Assembly: GCA_031547305.1 (NCBI GenBank)
Contig: JAVBSC010000007.1
Span: 12,154 to 76,153, forward strand
Origin: JAVBSC01 sp031547305
GTDB lineage: Bacteria > Desulfobacterota > Desulfovibrionia > Desulfovibrionales > Desulfovibrionaceae
Length of the DNA stretch: 64,000 bases
Reading direction: 5' to 3'
Made by a program: the position numbers and the translations under genes. Shown here piece by piece: positions 16,613 to 24,922 of this stretch (within the stretch, counting starts at the first letter, position 1; each line of letters begins with the position of its first letter). The notes beneath the pieces were generated by a model. That model did no database searches and was not told the DNA's origin. It saw nothing but the letters and a program-made list of their open reading frames with translations.

Positions 16613-18277
16613 TCAGCTTTGCCGTACCGGAGCGGGCGCCCCGCCGCCTCGCGTCATGCCCGCCCCCCCCATGCCGGGCGTGCCGTTTTCGCGATGGCCG
16701 CCTTGCGGCGGAGGCGGCACATCGCCCCTCTGGATGCCCAGTTTTTTCATTCGTGATTCAAGCGTTTTCGGATTGACATCCAGTATGGAAGCAGCCCCCT
16801 TTTTACCGCTGACGCGCCAGCGAGTATGCTGCAAGACTTCAAGGATATGTCTGCGTTCCATCTCCTGTAATGTCAACGGGATTTCAGATTTGCAACAGGA
16901 ATCTTCGGAATATTCGGAAATTTTTATTCTCAGAACAGGTCCCTGTGCAAGGATGACGGAGCGTTCAATGATATTGCGCAACTCCCGGATATTTCCAGGC
17001 CAGTTATAATTCACCAGATGCGCAATATCGCTCGATGAAATACCTGTAATATTTTTATTTAACCGTTTGGCAAAAAATTTTGCATAATATTCTATTAAAA
17101 TAGGTATATCCACCTTCCGCATGCGAAGAGGAGGGATAGAAATGGGGAAGACATTCAGCCGATAATATAAATCCTCGCGAAAAGATCCGTTTCTTACATC
17201 TTCCGCCAGGGTGCGATTAGTCGCCGCTATAACCCGGACATTAACATTAATGGTTTTGTAAGAGCCAAGCCGCTCAAATTGTCCTTCCTCAAGCATTCTG
17301 AGCAATTTTGTCTGGACATTTAATGGGAGTTCGCCAATTTCATCAAGAAAAAGCGTGGAGCCATCCGCTATTTCAAGGCGGCCAAGCTGTTTTGCAACGG
17401 CGCCGGTAAACGCGCCTTTTTCGTGCCCGAACAATTCATTCTCAATAATAGATGGGGGCAAGCCGCCGCAATCAATACGCACCAACAGCTTATTTTTTCT
17501 TGAACTACCTTCATGGATGGCTCGGGCGATTAATTCTTTTCCCGTTCCGGTTTCCCCCAAAATAAGCACTGTGGAATCTGTTTGCGCTACTTTATTGACC
17601 TGCTCTATTACCTTCCGCATCGCATCGCTCTGGCCGATGATTTGCCTACAGCCTCCAATGGCCCGTATCTCCTCTTGTAGAGATATGTTTTCAACAGCAA
17701 GTTTATCCTGGAGTTCTTGAATTTCTTTAATAGCCTGCTTCAGTTGTGCCTCATTATTTCTTCTTTGCAAAGCATTGGCCAGAATTATGCTCATGACTGA
17801 CAATTGGTTGAGCATATTTTTTGGAATGGATTGCTTGATGTCAAAAGCTCCGAATGAAAGCGATCCGATTATGTTGCCGCCCACCACAATGGGAATGAAT
17901 ATGATCTTCTTAATGTTGATCCGTTTGAAAAATTTTTTATCCTCTTCCGCCTCATCCGCCATTTCGTCTATGTTCTCGATAAATAGCGGCTTTTGGGTTT
18001 TATGTATTGTGCCATATACCCAGGGAAAATCGGAAACACAGTAGTCGGTGTGAAATTTGCTGCCATCTCGCGCCCAGCAATGGGTGCCCCGAAAACGCCC
18101 GTCCGTATCCGGAAGATTCAAGAGCGTTCCTCGATCGAAATTGATGAATTTAGCAAGCCGCTCAAGGGCCCACTCAATATTCTCATCGACCTGCTCGGCG
18201 GGTAAATTGACAAAACTCGCGCCCATACTGGCTATTAAGTCTTCAACCTTATGGAGATCAGAATAATTGTCTTCCAT
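16613..18277 (-). CDS. sigma-54-dependent transcriptional activator with GAF sensor
   Basis: 554-aa enhancer-binding protein. An N-terminal GAF-type sensor (about 20-175) is followed by a coiled coil (175-205), the AAA+ domain with Walker A GETGTGKE (241-248), GAFTGA (288-293, the sigma-54 contact loop) and Walker B LFLDEI (309-314), then a Fis-type helix-turn-helix (475-514). There is no receiver domain, so control is probably by a small ligand as in FhlA/NifA-type proteins. A Pro/Gly-rich tail of about 37 residues after the HTH is unusual and GC-rich, unlike the AT-richer body. It lies on the same strand as, and 1 kb downstream of, the transporter-hydrolase-thioredoxin unit, whose first gene has a -24/-12 promoter; it is its likely regulator. 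Confidence 0.9.
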   Translation of the reverse strand: MEDNYSDLHKVEDLIASMGASFVNLPAEQVDENIEWALERLAKFINFDRGTLLNLPDTDGRFRGTHCWARDGSKFHTDYCVSDFPWVYGTIHKTQKPLFIENIDEMADEAEEDKKFFKRINIKKIIFIPIVVGGNIIGSLSFGAFDIKQSIPKNMLNQLSVMSIILANALQRRNNEAQLKQAIKEIQELQDKLAVENISLQEEIRAIGGCRQIIGQSDAMRKVIEQVNKVAQTDSTVLILGETGTGKELIARAIHEGSSRKNKLLVRIDCGGLPPSIIENELFGHEKGAFTGAVAKQLGRLEIADGSTLFLDEIGELPLNVQTKLLRMLEEGQFERLGSYKTINVNVRVIAATNRTLAEDVRNGSFREDLYYRLNVFPISIPPLRMRKVDIPILIEYYAKFFAKRLNKNITGISSSDIAHLVNYNWPGNIRELRNIIERSVILAQGPVLRIKISEYSEDSCCKSEIPLTLQEMERRHILEVLQHTRWRVSGKKGAASILDVNPKTLESRMKKLGIQRGDVPPPPQGGHRENGTPGMGGAGMTRGGGAPAPVRQS

Positions 18278-18297
18278 TTTTTCCTCATCAGAGCGGA

Positions 18298-18372
18298 TTA
18301 ACTTTTAGACGCTCGCTCCGGCGCTTAACGGCGAAACAAGTTTCGCCCGCGCCTGCGCGACAGGCGACGGTC
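18298..18372 (+). repeat. dispersed repeat family B, copy 1
   Basis: Intergenic element of the form TTAACTTT...GACGCTCGCTCCGGCGCTTAACGG followed by the palindrome GGCGAAAC-AA-GTTTCGCC and a GC-rich tail. Copies 2 and 3 are at 24757-24824 and 54776-54845, all in the same orientation. It lies just upstream of the sigma-54 activator start and resembles a REP-like element. Confidence 0.7.
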
Positions 18373-18780
18373 CCCACCGCTGGGGCAAACAAGCGCGCCG
18401 GCAAGGCGGCCAAACTTTTTGGCGCCGCTTTCATGCCGAATTAAAAGCCGGCAATATATCCAAGCGAACGCTATGCTTCCCACGTCCATATAGCGGATAC
18501 CTCAATGGAATGCGAGATCCGCCTGGAACATCTATATCTGAGGAGCGAAAACGCCGACGATTCAAGTGCCCTGCCGCTCATGCGGAAAAACAGCTATGAT
18601 TTTTTTAATATGCTTTGGCTTGACTGCGCAAAATCATCATTCTGCACATAAGCAACACCAGCATGAGATGGCCGGCTAAGCGTGGTTTACCGGCAAAAAA
18701 CCGAAGATCTAAACAGAAGGACCGTGCGCGCCGGAAAAAATTAGAGCGGATTGGCGCAGGCTGGCTTTGCCCGGCGTTAA
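18373..18780. other. intergenic stretch without a recognisable gene
   Basis: About 400 bases of mixed composition. A plus-strand frame of about 68 codons (18442-18651, containing ERYASHVHIADTSMECEIRL) is open but has no start with a ribosome site and no family resemblance I can see. It may be decayed DNA linked to the adjacent insertion-sequence remnant. Confidence 0.3.
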
Positions 18781-18980
18781 GCGGCAATCTTTGGAGATGT
18801 TGCCGGGTTCGGCGGCGAGGTTAAGAAGTCCGGTCTTGTGTTTGATGACATTTTGATTGAAACTTTCCATGATGATTCTCCGTGGGCGCTGTGCCGGGTT
18901 GATAGTGTCGCTGCACTTCCATCAAACCGGAGAGCCCCTCGTGCTTCAAGGGGTAACTGCCAGATCAAATCGACACTAAT
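18781..18980 (-). mobile_element. 5' remnant of an IS481-like element
   Basis: From ATG 18870 the minus strand reads about 30 codons containing NQNVIKHKTGLLNLA and EPGNISKDCR, which resembles the start of IS481-type transposases (an N-terminal helix-turn-helix region). Homology ends abruptly at about 18781. Upstream of the ATG, to about 18977, lies a leader whose outer end reads AGTGTCGATTTGATCTGGCA, a plausible terminal repeat. The DDE catalytic domain and the other end are absent, so it is immobile. The 270 bases beyond it (18985-19258) show no convincing gene. Confidence 0.55.
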
Positions 18981-19258
18981 TCGGCTATGCGCAGACGCCC
19001 CGCGTCCGCGCCTGCCCCCAGGCGTGCTCCGTGGCCTTGCCGCTGCCGTATTCCCGGCGTATGCCCCCGGCGCGCGGCCAACCGCGGCCTCTCTCAGGAT
19101 TTTCATGCGCTGGCGCCCATGCCTGAAGTTCTTCCATGCCGCCGCCCCCCCTGCCCCTTTGGCCGGCACAACTTCAATTTCGATTCGCAATATTGTGCGG
19201 CGGGTTTGCGCATGCCTGAACCGCCGCAACAGATGCCAGCCAAAATTTCAAGTCAATT

Positions 19259-20470
19259 TTATTTCAACTGGGCAATCAAATCATTCCGCTGCATTGTGCA
19301 AGTCAAATATTTAATGTCCGCTTTTGCATTCAACAGCAAAAGCGCCGGAATATCCTGAACATTGTATTTATTGGCCAGCGTTTTTTTTGTCGCGATATCT
19401 ATTTTTATGATATTATATTTTCCCTCCAGTTCTCTGTTGGCGTCTTCAAGCAGCGAACTGAACTCCAAACTGGAAGTATTTTTCGCGTCAAAAAATGCCA
19501 ACAGCACGGGGCGGCTGCTCTTTTCCACGCCTGTCTTAAAATCTTCAAGTTCAGTTATGTATCTTTCCGCAGCGACAGCCGCTGTTGCGCCATCCCCAGC
19601 CGCGGTAACAACCTGGCGCAGATATTTTATCCTATTGTCGCCTATCGCATAAACTCCGTCAAAGTTCGTTTCCATCATTTCATTAACGGCTATATACCCA
19701 TTACGCATGGTCAGCCCGCTGCCATCCAGGAATTTTGTGGAGGGAATCATACCTACAAACATGAATACACCCTGGCATGGCAGGCTTGAAATTGCGCCTG
19801 TTTTCAAATTCTTGAGCTTTATGCCCTCCACGTTTTCATGCCCCGTAATTTCCTGCACTGTTGAATTCCAGACAAATTCCATTTTTTCATGGCGCAAAGC
19901 TTTTTCAGCGCTTAGCTTGTTGCAGTCTAAAACCCCTTTGTCGTGCAGAACAATTGTGGTGACCTTTTTTGCGAATTTCGCTATAAACATGCCTTCTTCG
20001 ATTGCTTGATCGCCGCTGCCCACCACAACAACATCTTCGCCTTCAAATGACTCCGCATCGCACGTGGCGCAATAGGCCACGCCATTGCCGGCGAACTCCT
20101 TTTCTCCGGGTATTCCAAGAAATCTGGGCTCGGTGCCGCAGGCTATAATAACCGCCATAGCGTGGAATTCTTTACCCTTCTTGGTTGTTATCCATTTTTT
20201 TTCTTTAGAAAAATCAACTCCCGCTACCGTATCTTTTAAAAATTCCACACCAAACTCTTTGGCATGGTTTTCGAAGTTCTTCATCAGGTCCGGACCGGAT
20301 ATATTAGCAATGCCTGGCCAATTGGCGATTTCCCTTGTTGTATGCGCTTTGCCGCCAAGAAGTCCCTTATTGATCACCAGCGTCTTAATTTTTGCCCTTC
20401 CACCATATATTGCAGCGGCAAGCCCGCCTGGACCTCCGCCGATGATGACTAGATCATAATCGCTTGACAT
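19259..20470 (-). CDS. thioredoxin reductase fused to a thioredoxin-like domain without CxxC
   Basis: 403 aa. Residues 1-310 are a flavin-dependent NAD(P)H thioredoxin reductase: FAD motif GGGPGG (11-16), redox CATC (134-137), NADPH-binding GSGDQAIEE (from 151) and GDNRIKYLRQVVTAAGDGA near the C-terminus. Residues 315-403 form a thioredoxin-like fold (VLLAFFDAKNTSS...VQDIPALLLL) that keeps the cis-proline loop, but the active-site cysteines are replaced by DAKNTSS. The extra domain probably docks a partner rather than doing chemistry. It follows the thioredoxin gene by 15 bases, so the two should work as a pair. Its position downstream of the hydrolase suggests it supplies electrons or keeps that pathway's thiols reduced. 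Confidence 0.88.
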   Translation of the reverse strand: MSSDYDLVIIGGGPGGLAAAIYGGRAKIKTLVINKGLLGGKAHTTREIANWPGIANISGPDLMKNFENHAKEFGVEFLKDTVAGVDFSKEKKWITTKKGKEFHAMAVIIACGTEPRFLGIPGEKEFAGNGVAYCATCDAESFEGEDVVVVGSGDQAIEEGMFIAKFAKKVTTIVLHDKGVLDCNKLSAEKALRHEKMEFVWNSTVQEITGHENVEGIKLKNLKTGAISSLPCQGVFMFVGMIPSTKFLDGSGLTMRNGYIAVNEMMETNFDGVYAIGDNRIKYLRQVVTAAGDGATAAVAAERYITELEDFKTGVEKSSRPVLLAFFDAKNTSSLEFSSLLEDANRELEGKYNIIKIDIATKKTLANKYNVQDIPALLLLNAKADIKYLTCTMQRNDLIAQLK

Positions 20471-20485
20471 TGTAATGGCTCCTGA

Positions 20486-20818
20486 TCAGGAGAATATTTT
20501 ATTAATGCTGTTTTCAATATCTTCTTCTTCAACAAGTCCGGCCAATTTTGCGTGGTACTCGCCTTTATTGAAAAATAAAATTTGCGGTATGCTTTTGAAT
20601 GAAAAACTATGGAATAATTGTTTTTGCTCTTCAACATCCACTGCATAAAATGAACATTTTTCTCTGTGGTTTGCCTCCATATCCTCGAGGACAGGCACAA
20701 CCTCTTCGCATACGTGGCATGTTTTTCTCATAAATATCACAAGGCAAGGCTCTTCATTTGTATATACAGTGGCTTCAAATTCTTCTGTGGTGAGCTTTTT
20801 CAACTTTGTATCAATCAC
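20486..20818 (-). CDS. thioredoxin family protein (CHVC active site)
   Basis: 110-aa cytoplasmic thioredoxin-like protein with active site CHVC at 34-37 in the context MRKTCHVCEEV, and a cis-proline in FKSIPQILFF. The CHVC dipeptide differs from the usual CGPC, so its redox potential or partners may differ from the housekeeping thioredoxin. No signal peptide. It precedes the thioredoxin reductase fusion by 15 bases and follows the phosphatase-superfamily gene after 123 bases containing a strong hairpin. Confidence 0.85.
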   Translation of the reverse strand: MIDTKLKKLTTEEFEATVYTNEEPCLVIFMRKTCHVCEEVVPVLEDMEANHREKCSFYAVDVEEQKQLFHSFSFKSIPQILFFNKGEYHAKLAGLVEEEDIENSINKIFS

Positions 20819-20863
20819 CGTGCGACTCCTTATATATTCATGATATTGCCGGGCTGTTCATTG

Positions 20864-20911
20864 AATTGAGAGTCTCCTCTGTTTGTGAATGCCCGGAGGA
20901 GACTCCCAATT
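20864..20911 (-). promoter_or_regulatory. long intercistronic hairpin between hydrolase and thioredoxin genes
   Basis: AATTGAGAGTCTCCTC (20864-20879) pairs with GAGGAGACTCCCAATT (20896-20911) over 16 positions with one mismatch. No U-run follows on the minus strand, so it looks more like an mRNA stability or processing element than a terminator, possibly setting different levels for the upstream and downstream genes. Confidence 0.55.
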
Positions 20912-20941
20912 ATTCGGCGTCGTTTATCCCATAAGCCCAGG

Positions 20942-22972
20942 CTAGAATTCTTCTTCAAAAATCTGGTATACCGGCGCTCCCTCGCACTGTTTCGGGAATC
21001 GTACGCCACCCAGCGCGGCAAGCGTCGGAGCCACATCAATTTCTCTTATGACGCGGCTTGTCTTGAAGTTCTTTTTTATTCCCTTGCCGGCGGCGATGAA
21101 GATCGGGGACACCGAGGTGCCGGCCTCGCCCTGGGACGTGGAAAGGCTGTCGGCATGATCCCACTGGTAGCCTTCCGCCAGGAAGTAGACGATATCGCCA
21201 GATTCCGGGCCTCCCAGGCCAAAGTGCACGGCATCCTTGTTGCGCACGGCCAAGGCGATCACGCGCTTTCCGGTCCTGGGGTGGCGGTAGCCGTAAAGGC
21301 GGGTGATTATATCTTCCTCAACTTCATACTTGTCCTTCGGGTCCACAATGCCATGCTCATCCCGCCCCTTAAGGTTGACATAAATATGCGTTTCCCGTTG
21401 CGCGATGGCCAGCGTATTCTCCCAGTCGATCTCGGGCAACCCGTTGCCCTTTTCATCACGCTTAACTTTGGTCAGGCCGAGTTCTTCCATAAAGCCGACG
21501 CTTATGCCAAGCACATCGCCCATCAAGAGGAAATCATGCTTGGAGCAGACCTGGGCGTGGTCGGAAGTGATAATGATCGTCCACCCTTCATCCAGGTATT
21601 TCAAGAAGTTGCTGAGATACCAGTCCGCCTGGATGTAGAGATCTTCCATGAACTTGCAATACTTTTCGGGCGGCAGCTTGTTATATCCCTTATCCGTCAT
21701 GTAACGGATGAACATGTGCTCCTGAAGGTCAATGCTGTGGAAGTGCGAAATCACCACCTCTATGCCGTGGTTGTCAACCAGATCCGTGATGGCTTTCGCC
21801 TGCCATTTGGCGTTGACATACCAGTTGTTCAACATAATATCGTTGATCAGCTCCTCACTCTGCTGGCCGAGCATGGAGGTGGGGGGCGCATACCCGGCGC
21901 TTTTTACAATCCAGTCCTGCATCTTTGCCGGAGAGAGGCACTTGCTGATGTCTTTTTCCATGGAGGCGGAAATGTAGATCCTTATATTGGACGCATCAGG
22001 CGCAAGTTCAAGAAGTTTCATATTGCGGACTACATTCACTTTTTTGTCGTCGCGGATGCCTTCGTCCTCAATACGGTCAACAAGCTTGCCAACCGTCAGA
22101 ACCGCCAGCGGCTTGGTCTCTTTTTTGGATTTGTAAATAGCGACCCTGTCATACACGCCGCTTTCATTCTGGAGAACAAGGCATGGACGGCGAAGCAGTC
22201 CGCCGGACAGCAACATGACGATTTCTTTGGCGCCGGCGGGGGCGTTGGCCCAGTCCGTCGCGGGCTTGATTGGGGACTGCGCGACGTTGATGGGCAGGTC
22301 CGGAGTGGCGATGGCGCTGCCACGTTGCTTGTCCAGAACGATATTGCGGCTCTCCAGCGCCCCGGTGCCCGCGAGAATGTCGTACCCGTCGGAATCCACA
22401 ATATCCATGCCGGTGATGGAGCAAGGGGTGACGGCGTTTTCACTCATATTCCTGAAAAACGTCGGCTCCTTTATACCCAGGCTGGCGCCCAACATCATTT
22501 CACCGTCGAACTGCCCGAAGCTCATGCCCACGGAGCCTGGGCTGGTGCCGTCCACCACATACAAATTCGGGCTTTGCGAGGTCGGGGGCCAAGCGCAGCC
22601 GGGCCAGTGCCAGACGAGCGTTTTTTTGCCCGCTTCAGCAAAACAATCCCAAACGCGTTCAGCTTTGCAACTGGAGGAATCAAGGCTGTACCGGATCCAG
22701 TCCAGGCCTTTGGCGCTGGAAATGTCAAAACCCGTAATACCGTGCACATTGGCGTAGCACCCGGAGGCCAGGGTCGCCCACATGGGTGGAGTAACCGTGG
22801 GGTGCCCGCCCAAAAGAACAAGATCATCACGGCAAGAGCCGCGTTCAATATATTTTTTCACATTCGGCATTTTGCCTTCAGCAACGTACTTCTTAGCCAG
22901 ACGCGGATCAAAACCGTCAATACCCAGAACCATAATCTTTTCGGTAATTGCGGGGCGTTTAGGCTTACTCAT
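20942..22972 (-). CDS. alkaline phosphatase superfamily hydrolase (type I phosphodiesterase-like)
   Basis: 676-aa enzyme of the alkaline phosphatase/nucleotide pyrophosphatase superfamily. Metal-site elements are visible in order: LGIDGFDPR near the N-terminus, a likely nucleophile threonine in TVTPPMWATLASG, SHFHSIDLQEHMF, TSDHAQ, and WDHADS near the C-terminus. It has no signal peptide (MSKPKRPAITEKI), so it acts in the cytoplasm on an imported substrate, unlike most secreted relatives. ATG 22972 has AAGGAT directly upstream; a 23-codon upstream extension lacks support. It lies between an MFS transporter and a thioredoxin system. Phosphodiester, phosphonate or sulfate ester substrates are all possible; I cannot choose. 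Confidence 0.8.
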   Translation of the reverse strand: MSKPKRPAITEKIMVLGIDGFDPRLAKKYVAEGKMPNVKKYIERGSCRDDLVLLGGHPTVTPPMWATLASGCYANVHGITGFDISSAKGLDWIRYSLDSSSCKAERVWDCFAEAGKKTLVWHWPGCAWPPTSQSPNLYVVDGTSPGSVGMSFGQFDGEMMLGASLGIKEPTFFRNMSENAVTPCSITGMDIVDSDGYDILAGTGALESRNIVLDKQRGSAIATPDLPINVAQSPIKPATDWANAPAGAKEIVMLLSGGLLRRPCLVLQNESGVYDRVAIYKSKKETKPLAVLTVGKLVDRIEDEGIRDDKKVNVVRNMKLLELAPDASNIRIYISASMEKDISKCLSPAKMQDWIVKSAGYAPPTSMLGQQSEELINDIMLNNWYVNAKWQAKAITDLVDNHGIEVVISHFHSIDLQEHMFIRYMTDKGYNKLPPEKYCKFMEDLYIQADWYLSNFLKYLDEGWTIIITSDHAQVCSKHDFLLMGDVLGISVGFMEELGLTKVKRDEKGNGLPEIDWENTLAIAQRETHIYVNLKGRDEHGIVDPKDKYEVEEDIITRLYGYRHPRTGKRVIALAVRNKDAVHFGLGGPESGDIVYFLAEGYQWDHADSLSTSQGEAGTSVSPIFIAAGKGIKKNFKTSRVIREIDVAPTLAALGGVRFPKQCEGAPVYQIFEEEF

Positions 22973-23157
22973 TATCCTTCTCCTTTTTAGGGGTTGAATT
23001 ACGTCTCTTCTCCGTCGTTTGGCTCCAAGCCGCAGGAGCATATATTGGATGAGACAATATTTTCACTTCACTATATAAATTATATGGAGCGATCGTCAGC
23101 ATATTCATTGCATAATTGCAAAGCAATACTGTTTATTTGGAATCATATGCCGCATCA

Positions 23158-24531
23158 TCATTCCATTTGAAGATCCACTTTTTCTACATTGGCGGCATCT
23201 CTTGCATAGAACTTTGCTGCGACCATAAAGCATATTATGGCCACTATCGGTGCGATTGAACAAACAAGCATCGATGTTTGAATTCCATAGATATCTGATA
23301 ATATTCCGGCAACGAGCGGACCCCAGGCAAATCCGCCTATATTTTGCATAAAAATACAAGATGATACTGAGCTGGTCCGCATTCCAGGGTGCACCAGATC
23401 CGCAAATGAAGAATACATCGGCCCCATGTATGCTGACACCATCATGCCGCCCAGCATAAGGAAAACAACTTTTAGATTGCCAACTTCCAAACTGAAACCG
23501 GTTATAAAGAATGCCGCCGTAAGCAACTGCATGAATGCCGCGGCCAGCGGGCGGGCATTGACCCGACCGCGGCTCACGAATTTATCCGCCAGGTAGCCGC
23601 CCAAAAAACTCCCGATCACGGACATAAGCAGCAGTATGCCGGTCAGGCGTGATGCCTGCTCAAGGGGCAGCTGATGAACGCGCAGGAAGTAGGTGGTCGG
23701 CCAGGTGAAAATTACCCCGAGAAAAAAGGTGGAAGCCATGGCGGCGCAATAGGTGGCAAACACGGACGGCGTGTGCAGGAGCATCTTCAGGATTTCTTTC
23801 TTGCTCATCGCGCGCTGCGGGGCCGCTTGGCGTGAACCGTCCCCGCAGGAGCCAAGGTGTTCAGGCTGGCACCCCTTGTCGCTGGTGGTCAGGGCCACTG
23901 TTTTGTAATCCCGCACGGTAAAAAAGATGAGCGCGAAGATTATGCCGGGGATGGCGACAACTCCGAAAGCATGGCGCCATCCGAAGTGGACGGCTATATA
24001 GCCGCCCAGAGCAACCCCTATTGCGGACCCCAACGGCGCCCCGCCCATGAAAATTCCGGTCAAAGTGCTCCGGAGGCGTTGCGGGAAGTGCGCCCACAGC
24101 AGCGCCGTGCCGGCGCCTCCATACCCCGCTTCCCCAAGGCCGAGGATGAAGCGCAACGATAGCAACTGAGCGAAATTACCGATAAAAGCGCAACTGAAAC
24201 AAGCGATTCCCCAAATAGTCGACATCAGGCCGATCGTTTTTTTTCTGCTCCACCTGTCCGCAAGGATGCCGACGGGTATGGCGAAGCAGGCGAGCGCCCA
24301 GTTGACGACAGACACCAGAAGTCCGCACTGGGCGTCTGTAATGCCCCATTCCTCTTTAAAATAAGGAAAAAGCGCGGTGATGACCTGCCTGTCGATAAAA
24401 TCGTACAGCATCAATATAAAGAGAAGGGTGAAAACAAACCACGAATACCTTTTAGAGATGGGGTAGTCCTCGCACTTGGGTCTCCCTATAGCTTGCGGAG
24501 GATAAGCAACGGCTGCGGATTGAGTTTGCAT
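23158..24531 (-). CDS. MFS transporter (solute importer)
   Basis: 457-aa major facilitator with about 12 membrane segments. The loop motif GILADRWSRKKTIG follows the second helix, and LGLGEAGYGGAG and the second-half GGYLADKFVSRGRVNAR are typical of the anion-cation symporter or spinster-like groups. An N-terminal cytoplasmic stretch of about 30 residues precedes helix 1. It is the first gene of the minus-strand unit and has a -24/-12 promoter 57 bases before its start. Since the next gene is a cytoplasmic hydrolase, import of an organic ester or acid is the likely role. Confidence 0.87.
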   Translation of the reverse strand: MQTQSAAVAYPPQAIGRPKCEDYPISKRYSWFVFTLLFILMLYDFIDRQVITALFPYFKEEWGITDAQCGLLVSVVNWALACFAIPVGILADRWSRKKTIGLMSTIWGIACFSCAFIGNFAQLLSLRFILGLGEAGYGGAGTALLWAHFPQRLRSTLTGIFMGGAPLGSAIGVALGGYIAVHFGWRHAFGVVAIPGIIFALIFFTVRDYKTVALTTSDKGCQPEHLGSCGDGSRQAAPQRAMSKKEILKMLLHTPSVFATYCAAMASTFFLGVIFTWPTTYFLRVHQLPLEQASRLTGILLLMSVIGSFLGGYLADKFVSRGRVNARPLAAAFMQLLTAAFFITGFSLEVGNLKVVFLMLGGMMVSAYMGPMYSSFADLVHPGMRTSSVSSCIFMQNIGGFAWGPLVAGILSDIYGIQTSMLVCSIAPIVAIICFMVAAKFYARDAANVEKVDLQME

Positions 24532-24587
24532 AGAGCATCATCCTATTTTTTAGGTGATTGAAAAATCTCTACATGCTTGTTAAAATA

Positions 24588-24603
24588 AGCACAAAGTGTG
24601 CCG
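24588..24603 (-). promoter_or_regulatory. sigma-54 (-24/-12) promoter for the transporter operon
   Basis: On the minus strand CGGCACACTTTGTGCT contains GG and GC separated by exactly ten bases, matching TGGCAC-N5-TTGC at most positions. It would start transcription near 24577, about 46 bases before the transporter ATG. A sigma-54 activator is encoded on the same strand at 16613-18277. Confidence 0.65.
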
Positions 24604-24609
24604 TTTTTG

Positions 24610-24635
24610 TATTAATTGCCGCGCCTGCATTAATA
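24610..24635. promoter_or_regulatory. inverted repeat next to the -24 element, possible operator
   Basis: TATTAAT (24610-24616) and ATTAATA (24629-24635) form a perfect 7-bp inverted repeat with a 12-base spacer. It is closer to the promoter than a usual enhancer site, so its role is uncertain. Confidence 0.35.
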
Positions 24636-24657
24636 TGCTGTTATGAAAGCAATAAAT

Positions 24658-24688
24658 CTTCCGGGCCGGCTTTTTGCCGGACCGGAAG
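24658..24688. other. 13-bp hairpin upstream of the sigma-54 promoter
   Basis: CTTCCGGGCCGGC and GCCGGACCGGAAG pair with one mismatch around a TTTTT loop. On the minus strand ATTTATTG follows, so it could weakly terminate transcription from thyX before the transporter operon. Confidence 0.4.
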
Positions 24689-24756
24689 AATGAGAAATAT
24701 TCTGAAATAAAAGGAATAGCTGTTATGTCAGCAATTATAAGTGCAGTGACATTAAA

Positions 24757-24824
24757 TTAACTTTGAGGCGCTCGCGCGGGCTGTAACGGCGAAGCAAGTT
24801 TCGCCGACGCCTGTACGGCGGCCG
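24757..24824 (+). repeat. dispersed repeat family B, copy 2
   Basis: TTAACTTTGAGGCGCTCGCG... followed by GGCGAAGC-AA-GTTTCGCC (one G-T pair in the stem) and a GC-rich tail, matching 18298-18372 and 54776-54845. It lies in the thyX-transporter intergenic region. Confidence 0.7.
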
Positions 24825-24897
24825 GAGCGGGCGGCGGATGCGGGAATTGAAGGCGGACGAGCGCGGTCTTGAGCGGATGTATTCTGTCTGGAGGTTT

Positions 24898-24914
24898 GGG
24901 GGACAAAGTCCCCC
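24898..24914 (-). terminator. hairpin after thyX
   Basis: GGGGGAC-AAA-GTCCCCC perfect 7-bp stem directly past the thyX stop codon. There is no T-run, so it is a weak or factor-assisted terminator. Confidence 0.4.
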
Positions 24915-24922
24915 GGCTCCAA

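Noticed and set aside
18777..19229. 150-codon minus-strand open frame in the gap after the thioredoxin reductase
   Set aside because: It reads through the IS481-like remnant out of frame and has the Arg/Ala-rich composition of a GC-driven chance frame.
20971..22990. Long plus-strand open frames opposite the hydrolase, pnp and other genes
   Set aside because: They are antisense shadows of strongly conserved minus- or plus-strand proteins.
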